A stretch of DNA of 13,523 nucleotides from Methanobacteriota archaeon (lineage in GTDB: Archaea > Thermoplasmatota > Poseidoniia > Poseidoniales > Poseidoniaceae). A model generated the notes under the pieces. That model made no database searches. It saw only the letters and a program-made list of their open reading frames with translations, and was not told the DNA's origin. Every line of letters starts with the position of its first letter. Within the stretch, counting starts at the first letter, position 1. Made by a program: the position numbers and the translations under genes. The stretch is taken from the NCBI GenBank assembly GCA_018662715.1, contig JABJFP010000040.1, positions 1 through 13,523 of the forward strand, given 5' to 3'. This document shows, piece by piece, positions 1 through 6,399 of the stretch.

Positions 1-48
1 CCGCGCAGGTCATTGGACTTGATTACAGGCGGCCTGTCTACACTTTGA
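1..48 (+). CDS. 3' end of an upstream gene (partial, 15 codons)
   Basis: Reading from base 1, fifteen codons (ending ...DLITGGLSTL) run to a TGA at 46-48, eleven bases before the ATG at 59. This fits the C-terminus of a gene that starts outside the window and is probably co-transcribed with pth2. A second reading is possible: the frame from base 3 stays open to a TGA at 87-89, which would overlap an ATG at 86 as ATGA. Too little is present to identify either product. I prefer the first reading because it leaves room for the GGTGA ribosome binding site at 50-54. Confidence 0.35.
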   Translation, partial: PRRSLDLITGGLSTL

Positions 49-58
49 TGGTGAACAT

Positions 59-475
59 ATGGGGCTACGTTCGTTCATTCACCGAATGACTGCTCCAAAA
101 GTGAACGGTCGGGCTGTAAGCGGGAAGATGAAACTCGTTTGTGTCGTAAATCAATCGCTGAAAATGGGTAAAGGAAAGATAGCAGCTCAAGTGGGACACG
201 CCGCAGTAGAATCGTTTCTTCGCGTAGGAACAACACATCCAGGACATCTGGATGCTTGGCTGGCAAACGGACAAAAGAAAATTTGTTTGAAAGGTAAAGA
301 TGAGGCAGTTTTTTCCGAACTCATCGATGCTGCAAACCGGGAACATATTCCACATCATATCGTGCGAGACGCCGGCCATACTCAGATTCCTAGTGGCTCT
401 CAAACGGTTCTTGCCCTCGGGCCTTTTGATGAGGAACACCTCGACAAAATTACCGGCCATCTCAAGCTCTTGTGA
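59..475 (+). CDS. pth2: Peptidyl-tRNA hydrolase, Pth2 family
   Basis: Cytoplasmic enzyme that cleaves the ester bond of peptidyl-tRNAs released from stalled ribosomes, recycling tRNA. The translation has the Pth2 core: LKMGKGKIAAQVGHAAVESF at residues 34-53, where family members have LKMgkGKiaAQxaHAa, and a C-terminal DAGHTQIPSG...LALGP block at 104-122. The residue before this core is unusual: VVNQSLKM replaces the common VVRxDLKM, so the usual Arg is Asn. Three starts are possible. ATG 59 gives 138 aa and has GGTGA at 50-54. ATG 86 would overlap the alternative upstream stop. ATG 128 gives 115 aa, the usual archaeal length, and begins MKLVCVV just before the first strand. I give the longest form; residues 1-23 may be untranslated. 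Threonine aldolase follows after 41 bases, so an operon is likely. Confidence 0.93.
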   Translation: MGLRSFIHRMTAPKVNGRAVSGKMKLVCVVNQSLKMGKGKIAAQVGHAAVESFLRVGTTHPGHLDAWLANGQKKICLKGKDEAVFSELIDAANREHIPHHIVRDAGHTQIPSGSQTVLALGPFDEEHLDKITGHLKLL

Positions 476-504
476 TATTACAAGGCATTGATGAAGGAGA
501 GCGT

Positions 505-510
505 GGAGGA
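505..510 (+). promoter_or_regulatory. Shine-Dalgarno site of threonine aldolase
   Basis: GGAGGA lies six bases before the ATG at 517, and with the following TGA resembles the archaeal consensus GGAGGTGA. It fixes the start of the downstream gene and shows that this organism uses Shine-Dalgarno initiation at least for internal operon genes. Confidence 0.7.
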
Positions 511-516
511 TGAATC

Positions 517-1560
517 ATGCGCGAGTACGCTTCAGACCGCATTGATTTTCGTTCAGACACGGTCACTCAACCAACTCAAGCCATGCGAGAAGCAATGATG
601 GCAGCCCCTGTAGGTGACGATGTTCTGGGCGACGACCCAACTGTCATCGCCCTTCAGGACCGAGTAGCGAAGATGTTCGGGAAGGAAGCCGCACTTTTTG
701 TACCTTCAGGGACGATGTCAAATGCCATTGCATTGAGGACACATACCGTTCCAGGTGACGAGATTGTTTGCGATAAAACCGCACATATTTACCGGTATGA
801 AGGCGGCGGATACGCAGCACTCTGCGGAGCCTCTATCGCTCTGGTTGACGGAGAAAAGAGTTTGATGACTCCAGGGCAAGTTCAGAAAGCCATACGAAAA
901 GCAGAAGGTTCAGGCAGCCACTATCCTAACGGCAGTTTGGTTTGCATTGAGAACACGACAAACCTTGGCGGGGGCTCATGTTACGACCAAGAGGTCTTTG
1001 ACCAAATTGCTGCGGTTGCTAAAGACAACGATTGTAAAACACATATCGACGGCGCACGCATCTTCAACGCAGCGATTGCAACAGGCGTTGATGTAGCGAC
1101 CATGTGCAAGCATTACGACTCAGTATCAATTTGTCTCTCCAAAGGCCTTGGGGCCCCGGTAGGGTCTGTCTTGGTAGGCACATCAGCCTTCATTGGACGA
1201 GCACATCGCTGGCGCAAACTGTTTGGTGGAGGGTGGCGGCAAGCGGGGATCCTCGCAGCTGCCGGTATGCACGCTCTTGACCATCATGTACACCGGCTGG
1301 AAGAAGACCATCAGCGTGCGAAAACCATTGCACAAGCACTCGATTCAATGGATGCCTTTTCAGTTGATTTGACAACGGTACAGACCAACATGGTCTATGC
1401 TCAGTGTGCCCGTCCAGCCGATGAAGTCGCCCTTGAATTGCAACATAATGGCGTTGATGTCTTCGATATTTCTCCAACACACATCCGCATTGTTGTTCAC
1501 TTGCACATCACGGATGAAGACGTTGAGCGTTTTATTGACCTTTGCAAACGTATTTTCTGA
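517..1560 (+). CDS. ltaE: Low-specificity L-threonine aldolase (PLP-dependent)
   Basis: Pyridoxal-phosphate fold-type I enzyme that splits L-threonine or L-allo-threonine into glycine and acetaldehyde; it acts in the cytoplasm and can supply glycine. The 347 residues match the usual family length (about 330-350). Visible landmarks are RIDFRSDTVTQPT near the N-terminus (residues 8-20), the phosphate-binding loop PSGTMSN at 63-69, His90 in KTAHIYRYE, which should stack on the cofactor ring, HIDGARIFNA at 176-185 with Asp178 and Arg181, and the Schiff-base Lys209 in CLSKGLGAPVGS. GGGWRQAG follows at 237-244, and Arg324 in THIRIVVH probably binds the substrate carboxylate. All catalytic residues seem intact. 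The start is set by GGAGGA at 505-510. It follows pth2 by 41 bases on the same strand, probably co-transcribed, with no obvious functional link. Confidence 0.95.
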   Translation: MREYASDRIDFRSDTVTQPTQAMREAMMAAPVGDDVLGDDPTVIALQDRVAKMFGKEAALFVPSGTMSNAIALRTHTVPGDEIVCDKTAHIYRYEGGGYAALCGASIALVDGEKSLMTPGQVQKAIRKAEGSGSHYPNGSLVCIENTTNLGGGSCYDQEVFDQIAAVAKDNDCKTHIDGARIFNAAIATGVDVATMCKHYDSVSICLSKGLGAPVGSVLVGTSAFIGRAHRWRKLFGGGWRQAGILAAAGMHALDHHVHRLEEDHQRAKTIAQALDSMDAFSVDLTTVQTNMVYAQCARPADEVALELQHNGVDVFDISPTHIRIVVHLHITDEDVERFIDLCKRIF

Positions 1561-1598
1561 GTTGCTGACTTCATAACAGGTCACCGTTTTTATGAGGT

Positions 1599-3971
1599 AT
1601 GAGTTCGCACTCTTCTTACATCGACTGCAAGTATAATTTGGCTTCTAACGAAGCAGAAATCGTTTGTGATTGGTGTCAATCAATGATTGACTTTAATCCA
1701 AGAGAAGGATGGTCAGTCCCTCTTACTCCTACCGAGCATGAGCGTTCTATTGCCCTGTTTGGGGGGCCATCAGTCCACGCTTCCGGCCGCTGGAAGCGAC
1801 TGGCCGCCTCACTCGGTGATAGTGAACACGCAAATTGGGCAAAATTAGAACACGAAACACTTGACCCAATCGTCGGCCTTCCTTGTAGTGATGATGAATT
1901 TCAGGAACTTGGAGATGCTATCAGTCAGGGGAATGCGTTATCGAGTGCCCAAAACAGATGGCTGGCTCAGGGAATTGAATTTCAAGATGGTTCGTGCTTC
2001 AGAATAATGGAGGACCGTCAGTACCTTGACGATGTCGAACTTCCATCGGTCATTAGCACTCGTTCCCTTTTTCCTATCATCACAGATAGGGAGCTCCGAA
2101 GAGGTTGGGATCTTGCAAAACTCATCGTCGGGCTTTCTTGTAGTACTCCATTAACGAACAGACCACAGGATGGGCGAGATGGTCGGGCAATGTATTTCGG
2201 GTTCAGGAATGGAGATTCCAACTCACGCCCGATGGCATCTATGCTTGCTTGGCTTTCCACCAAGGTCAAGATTGACCGGTTAAAGCAAACCACACACTCT
2301 GGAAAGGCGGGTTTCATTTCGTGGGCTTTCGATGTACGTAGTGAACTGATCAGAAACGGAGGCCGAGGCAATATGGAAGATCTCCGTAAAGCATTCTCTC
2401 ATCACCCCCGAGGTTTGTTTGACTGTTACGATACCCCATGGATGAAACATTGGAGGGATTCTAAAGAGTTCGAGATTCCAGCGACAACTTTGGATTGGCC
2501 TCTTCGAATTTCAGAAAAACATATTTCTCTACGCGTCCGCAGCAATACGGGGAGAACTCGCCTCGTCCAAATTCCACGGCAACCGGTACATCTGGCGATT
2601 CTCGTATCGCTTGCTTTATCTCCTTTGAATTCAGATGCTGGAAAAATCCTTCTCGGTCTTCAACACAATTGGTCCCACGTATACCTCAAGACCGATACTC
2701 CGACCGCTCAGATGGTCCGCTCTTTGGAATTTTGTCATGGGATTTTGAACGGCCTCACAGACCGAGTATATGTCAAAAATTCAACAGCGCTTGTTGTTGG
2801 AAAATTAGGTCACATCTACCAAATTAATGTGACGAAGGGACAACACGGAGCTCCATATTTGATTTCTCACCTCAGTAACTTGGTTCGGGAACACAAGCAT
2901 GCGATTTGTATTCACAACGGCCAATACCATTCCACAGTCCCTCTTGGAGACACTATGGGCTCTGTTATTCTTTCAATGTACAACGACACGGCTGCGACCC
3001 TCAACATTGACAGTTTGAATGACCTCATCCGCACTCATCCTCCGTTTGGTTTTTTGCGGCCAGTTCCACATGAATGGGTATCCTCACTCAACCAAGAAGC
3101 ACTCAAAGAATTGATGCATCACCAACACGGCTACATTACTCATCCTTGGTATGATGATTCCGATGCCCGTTTCAATCCTGAACCGGAGCGTGGTAACAGA
3201 GGCTTTCAAGGCCTTTTGCAACGTCAATTCCGCCGCACTGGACGAGCAGAAGAAATGCGAAAAATCGAGTGGAATGAGATCTTTAAGGAGCATTTTGAGG
3301 AGTCGGGTTCATTTCCAATCGAAAAGGTCGTTCAACGATGGGCAGGAACTGTCAAACCCTACAGACTTCATGCAGTCCATCATACATCAGCCGAAGCCCG
3401 AGCCCTCAGGTACGGAGATTTCAGAAGGCACCTTCACCATCGCCGGCACGCAGTCATGCCGAGGAGGAGAGACGACATCCATGAAATTGGTGACATACGC
3501 GATGGGGAACGTCGCTGGTGTGAAGTGTATTCTCGAATATGGAGTGTCCTTACGTCCCAACCTCTCGGGTCCGATTTCCAAATTCCCACCAATTACGGTG
3601 ATGCGCTTCAATTCGAGAATGTTGAACTTAAGGTGACACTACGCAATACGGTTGAGCGCCGCTTCGTACAGCAAGTGGCATCAATACTTGGCTATGTGAA
3701 AGACTTTGATAGCCCTTCTCACACTCACTACCTTCGAAGAGATCACCCGCGTCCGAATGCCCGCCTCCGCCTTACCGACCTTCTTGGTGAAAGTCAGCGC
3801 CGACAGAATGTCCGAGGGGCTCCCCCGAGGTGGTGGAATTATGCCAATGTGGACCGGGTACCACACGCCTTTGAGCGGTTTTCGTGGCAACTGCACGAAG
3901 ACTTGACGGATGAGCCGCGAAAGCAAAAAGAATTCATCGCATACGACGGCCTTGGTGATATCTTTGGTTGA
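1599..3971 (+). CDS. Unassigned 790-residue protein with N-terminal CxxC and His/Arg-rich segments
   Basis: I do not recognise this protein. It is long, open throughout and apparently soluble, with no signal peptide or obvious membrane span. The N-terminus has Cys10, Cys23 and Cys26 (CDWC), possibly a small metal site. A conserved-looking core lies at about residues 392-463, with a strand-rich stretch, CIHNGQYHS from Cys437, then PLGDTMGSVILSMYND; it resembles a folded domain but I cannot name it. Residues 588-626 are strongly basic: 17 of 39 are His or Arg. Another Arg/His/Trp-rich stretch covers about 705-750, which could suggest nucleic-acid binding (inference). The ATG has GAGGT directly abutting it, too close for a normal ribosome binding site. 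The next in-frame ATG is at 1683, inside the Cys region, so 1599 is preferred. The gap to ltaE is 38 bases. The 3' end overlaps the convergent thioredoxin-like gene by 38 bases. No walker, nuclease or methyltransferase motif is visible. Confidence 0.72.
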   Translation: MSSHSSYIDCKYNLASNEAEIVCDWCQSMIDFNPREGWSVPLTPTEHERSIALFGGPSVHASGRWKRLAASLGDSEHANWAKLEHETLDPIVGLPCSDDEFQELGDAISQGNALSSAQNRWLAQGIEFQDGSCFRIMEDRQYLDDVELPSVISTRSLFPIITDRELRRGWDLAKLIVGLSCSTPLTNRPQDGRDGRAMYFGFRNGDSNSRPMASMLAWLSTKVKIDRLKQTTHSGKAGFISWAFDVRSELIRNGGRGNMEDLRKAFSHHPRGLFDCYDTPWMKHWRDSKEFEIPATTLDWPLRISEKHISLRVRSNTGRTRLVQIPRQPVHLAILVSLALSPLNSDAGKILLGLQHNWSHVYLKTDTPTAQMVRSLEFCHGILNGLTDRVYVKNSTALVVGKLGHIYQINVTKGQHGAPYLISHLSNLVREHKHAICIHNGQYHSTVPLGDTMGSVILSMYNDTAATLNIDSLNDLIRTHPPFGFLRPVPHEWVSSLNQEALKELMHHQHGYITHPWYDDSDARFNPEPERGNRGFQGLLQRQFRRTGRAEEMRKIEWNEIFKEHFEESGSFPIEKVVQRWAGTVKPYRLHAVHHTSAEARALRYGDFRRHLHHRRHAVMPRRRDDIHEIGDIRDGERRWCEVYSRIWSVLTSQPLGSDFQIPTNYGDALQFENVELKVTLRNTVERRFVQQVASILGYVKDFDSPSHTHYLRRDHPRPNARLRLTDLLGESQRRQNVRGAPPRWWNYANVDRVPHAFERFSWQLHEDLTDEPRKQKEFIAYDGLGDIFG

Positions 3972-4860
3972 TTTTGCCACCATGCGCCCAGGCCGCTCCT
4001 AAGAGAGTGGTTGCTGTAGCCAAGGTGGTTAGGAAGGGTACCGATTCGGAATCTTCAGCATCCTTGACCTCTTCTCCAGCAACAGGCTCTACAATTTCGG
4101 GCATGATTTCGTAGATGAGGTGTACTTGGAGGTCATTTCCATCGTTAGCACTTGGGAGTTGTATTGCAACACTCCCTTGTAGGGCGTCTCCCAAAGAAAT
4201 GATATCAAGGACAATATGAGGATAGGTTCCAAGTCCGTTTGAACCTTCTTCGAATTCAGCAGCTGCTTCCACAATCCAAGCAGTAACATTGAGTGTTGAA
4301 TTTTCTAGATGGCTATCATCAATGTTGAGATTCCATGAAATTGTTCCAGAACTGGCCGTGGCCGGGGTCCAGCCAAAAGTTGTCGAGCCATCGCCCAGGG
4401 CGAGGTCATTGTTCGCTAGTGTGGTGAATTCATCAGCCAACGATGCTTCAGATGTTACACTTCCCGATTTCTTCATCGTTCCATTGAATACTACTGCAGG
4501 TGGCGCGTTTTGGCCGTATTTAGCGTTCCATCGGGCATCAATGGCTTCACTTCCAAACGGGTCTTGCGTTTCTCCAATTGCACGATGAATGTGATATTGT
4601 TCTATCAGCCCAGCATCTTGGACCTCATCCAATGCATGCTCGACGTCAACGCAATTCTCGCACCACGTCGCAGTATAAACTTCTACGACAGCAGGAAGGT
4701 CGGTGAGGTTTGACAGATCCGTAGTGGTGTTGTTAGCATCTGACCATTGACCACCGAACATCATACCTTTGTCGAGACTTTCGGCAGGCAATGCTGGGGC
4801 AACGGGGGCTGACAATGCGAAAAACATGAACGAGGCAAACACAACAAGAGCGCGGCGCAT
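3934..4860 (-). CDS. Secreted, C-terminally membrane-anchored thioredoxin-like protein
   Basis: Likely an extracytoplasmic thiol-disulphide protein of the thioredoxin fold. From the ATG at 4858-4860 it is 308 aa. Residues 1-25 are a signal peptide: Arg-Arg, a hydrophobic core (VVFASFMFFAL), then an Ala/Pro-rich cleavage region. A thioredoxin active site follows: VVEVYTATWCENC with Cys67 and Cys70, and a candidate cis-proline at 120/121 in NAPPAVVF. A beta-rich acidic domain spans about residues 140-255. An acidic linker then leads to a hydrophobic segment at 274-292 and a basic tail ending GRRMR, consistent with a membrane anchor. The frame is also open upstream to an ATG at 4965, but that start would overlap the neighbouring TFB gene and put 35 residues before the signal peptide, so I reject it. 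There is no clear ribosome binding site; a leaderless transcript is possible. The exact redox partner is unknown. Confidence 0.85.
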   Translation of the reverse strand: MRRALVVFASFMFFALSAPVAPALPAESLDKGMMFGGQWSDANNTTTDLSNLTDLPAVVEVYTATWCENCVDVEHALDEVQDAGLIEQYHIHRAIGETQDPFGSEAIDARWNAKYGQNAPPAVVFNGTMKKSGSVTSEASLADEFTTLANNDLALGDGSTTFGWTPATASSGTISWNLNIDDSHLENSTLNVTAWIVEAAAEFEEGSNGLGTYPHIVLDIISLGDALQGSVAIQLPSANDGNDLQVHLIYEIMPEIVEPVAGEEVKDAEDSESVPFLTTLATATTLLGAAWAHGGKINQRYHQGRRMR

Positions 4861-4881
4861 GAAGTGGCCAGCGAGGAAGAA

Positions 4882-4889
4882 GATATGAA
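4882..4889 (-). promoter_or_regulatory. Possible weak TATA box for the thioredoxin-like gene
   Basis: On the minus strand TTCATATC sits 21 bases before the ATG at 4860, about where a TATA box would lie for a leaderless transcript. The match is poor, and read-through from the TFB gene across the 46-base gap is equally plausible. Confidence 0.2.
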
Positions 4890-4906
4890 CCCGACTTCTA
4901 GATGGT

Positions 4907-6058
4907 TCATTCCTCAGCGCCTTCTTTGGAAGGAGATGGCCCAGAGTCTTCATCGGCTCCATCAAGTGTAAACATGCTACGAGCTTCAGGCAACTGGCCT
5001 GCAGTCACCTGAGACTGGATGTTCTTGAGTCGGTTGGTCAAGCCAGCAGGAGAGAGCTCCACGGCTTCTGCCACTCGGCCAAGGTTTCCGTGGCTCAGTC
5101 CAGCCAAGTCCAGGGCTGCGTACATGACACAACCAGCCACATAACCAATGGCTACATTGGCCAAAGGCCCTTCGACGGTAGGTTCATTCAACTCAGTCAT
5201 GGTATTCCAGAAGTACCCAGTCACTGCATCAAGGTCGCTTGGCGAAAGTCTCTCGGAGAGGGCTCGGTCAAGGTTCTCTGCAACAATATCAAGTTGGTCA
5301 GCACGAAGAGCACCTCGAGCCATAACACGTGGCGCTGCAGCCCACCCTTGGCGACAACGGGCCTTGTAGGATTTGCTAATCGTAGATTTTGCATTTTTGA
5401 ATTGAGCCTCGGAGATACCATATTCAGCCATGACAATCTGGTGGTTGAAAGCAGGAGTGTTGAGCCACTCATGGGAGAGTGAAGCGATGGCCAAGGCAAT
5501 GATTTGGAGATTGTCTTGATGGCTTTCACCACGGACCCCTTTCTCCTTTCGGGTGATGGAGGTTTTTGGACAACTCAAAGCCGAATTCTCTCCAGAAGTG
5601 AGCGTCTTACGTACAGCTTCTTGGTCAGGAGTCAACTTTCGACATGCGGCATTGGCCAAATGAGTGGTGGCCCGTGCGACATTATCGCCAAACATACGAG
5701 CCATGGTTTGCTTCACTTCACGGCACATCGGGTCCTTTTCGCGCTGACTCGAGCGGTCAGCACGGCTCAAACGAATAAACACGCGGCGTTGAGACGAAGA
5801 AAGGCGGTTCCCAGAGTAATCGGTGCGGTCCCCAAAAGGATTCATGCGTCCCCCTTGAGCAGCATTTGGATTGTTTGCGAAGACATCCAAGGATTCGGTC
5901 TGGCGGGTGTCACCCAATCCAATTGAACTGTTGGTGTCAGCATCGGTGGTGTAATGCGGATCGACCAATCCACATCCATCACATACTCGCTCAGCTCGAG
6001 CTTGGTCAATCGTAAATTTTTTTCCACAGCATTCTTCACATTCCATATTTTCGCTCAT
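4907..6058 (-). CDS. tfb: Transcription initiation factor B (TFIIB/TFB-like), divergent
   Basis: Archaeal general transcription factor that bridges TBP-bound TATA/BRE DNA and RNA polymerase. The 383 residues start with a zinc ribbon: Cys7-x2-Cys10 and Cys26-x2-Cys29 (CDGCGLV), with an extra Cys11. A long linker covers about residues 35-90. Two helical cyclin-like repeats then follow, about 105-235 and 255-355; the second ends in a helix-turn-helix, GNLGRVAEAVELSPAGLTNR (325-344). A low-complexity acidic tail closes the protein. It is longer than typical archaeal TFBs (about 300-340 aa), with an apparent insertion at about 145-180. I cannot find the usual B-reader signature (a GxP...HDxGLxT-like block), so it may be a specialised paralogue rather than the housekeeping copy. 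Its own TATA box and ribosome binding site are visible upstream. It faces away from the AddB-like gene. Confidence 0.88.
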   Translation of the reverse strand: MSENMECEECCGKKFTIDQARAERVCDGCGLVDPHYTTDADTNSSIGLGDTRQTESLDVFANNPNAAQGGRMNPFGDRTDYSGNRLSSSQRRVFIRLSRADRSSQREKDPMCREVKQTMARMFGDNVARATTHLANAACRKLTPDQEAVRKTLTSGENSALSCPKTSITRKEKGVRGESHQDNLQIIALAIASLSHEWLNTPAFNHQIVMAEYGISEAQFKNAKSTISKSYKARCRQGWAAAPRVMARGALRADQLDIVAENLDRALSERLSPSDLDAVTGYFWNTMTELNEPTVEGPLANVAIGYVAGCVMYAALDLAGLSHGNLGRVAEAVELSPAGLTNRLKNIQSQVTAGQLPEARSMFTLDGADEDSGPSPSKEGAEE

Positions 6059-6064
6059 TTTCGT

Positions 6065-6074
6065 TCACTTCCTC
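6065..6074 (-). promoter_or_regulatory. Ribosome binding site of the TFB gene
   Basis: On the minus strand GAGGAAGTGA ends six bases before the ATG at 6056-6058. It keeps both halves (GAGG and GTGA) of the archaeal consensus GGAGGTGA and supports the chosen start. Confidence 0.5.
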
Positions 6075-6094
6075 TAATACATGACCTCAAGGGG

Positions 6095-6101
6095 TTATAA
6101 A
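6095..6101 (-). promoter_or_regulatory. TATA box of the TFB gene
   Basis: TTTATAA on the minus strand is centred about 40 bases before the TFB ATG. Transcription starting about 25 bases downstream would give a short leader of roughly 14 nt that still holds the ribosome binding site. No strong purine-rich BRE is visible next to it. Confidence 0.55.
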
Positions 6102-6156
6102 GAACGGGATTTCTTCCCCCGCCCAATCGCCCGCTCAACTTCAAGACATATTCATA

Positions 6157-6215
6157 TTGCGGTAACCACTATATAAAAGTTGCGGCTTGACGGTAAAGCA
6201 ACTTGACAGGATAAA
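6157..6215 (+). repeat. Short direct repeats around the + strand TATA box (possible operator)
   Basis: TTGCGG occurs at 6157-6162 and again at 6180-6185, 23 bases apart and on either side of the TATA box. Two related elements follow: TTGACGGTAAA at 6187-6197 and TTGACAGGATAAA at 6203-6215, covering the expected transcription start. The first hexamer also continues as CGGTAA, like the third element. The arrangement is that of binding sites for a regulator of the downstream operon, but the elements are short and chance similarity cannot be excluded. Confidence 0.35.
6170..6178 (+). promoter_or_regulatory. Strong TATA box on the + strand
   Basis: TATATAAAA is the best archaeal TATA box in the window. 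Transcription would begin near 6197-6202. The only + strand gene downstream is the AddB-like one at 6400, so this promoter either makes an operon transcript with a ~200-nt leader or a separate small RNA. TTGCGG hexamers flank it on both sides. Confidence 0.6.
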
Positions 6216-6399
6216 AACTCTATGGGCTCAAAATAAAGGATATAGTCTCGAACAAATCCATCTCCGCCTCTCCGCCCTGAGCATCACTATCTTAAAACAT
6301 GAATCCTTCAAGATAGAAGACATGCCCCTAAATCGGTAGTGTTTCATCTCGCCACCTTCAATAAGGGTCACCAACACCTTCTCTGCGGGGGAATCGGTC

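Larger units (their letters stand above)
6059..6399. other. Divergent intergenic region between the TFB and AddB-like genes
   Basis: This 341-base gap has no credible gene. ATG-initiated frames at 6222, 6300 and 6321 close after four or five codons, and I see no tRNA or recognisable sRNA box. It carries two TATA boxes about 75 bases apart, one per direction, and several short direct repeats between 6157 and 6215. About 200 bases separate the expected + strand transcription start from the GTG at 6400, leaving room for a long leader, an unidentified small RNA or a closer weak promoter (for example the TTCAATAAG near 6357). Confidence 0.6.

Noticed and set aside
65..460. 131-codon minus-strand open frame opposite pth2
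   Set aside because: pth2 is unmistakable in the + frame; the antisense product has no recognisable features.
1587..1591. T5 run between threonine aldolase and the unknown gene as an archaeal terminator
   Set aside because: Archaeal terminators usually have longer or repeated T runs; a single T5 in a 38-base gap is too weak to call.
3387..3611. Minus-strand open frame opposite the unknown gene
   Set aside because: It is a codon-aligned mirror of the long + frame with no start signal of its own; a stop at 3681-3683 separates it from the next open stretch.
3681..3983. Minus-strand reading with a GIRTRV-like phrase, often a sign of a misread tRNA T-arm on the opposite strand
   Set aside because: The + strand around 3745-3775 does not form a T stem, has no GTTCGAATC loop and no cloverleaf partners. 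The long + strand gene reads through it.
4861..4965. N-terminal extension of the thioredoxin-like gene to the ATG at 4965
   Set aside because: It would overlap the TFB gene and place 35 polar residues before a textbook signal peptide that starts at 4860.
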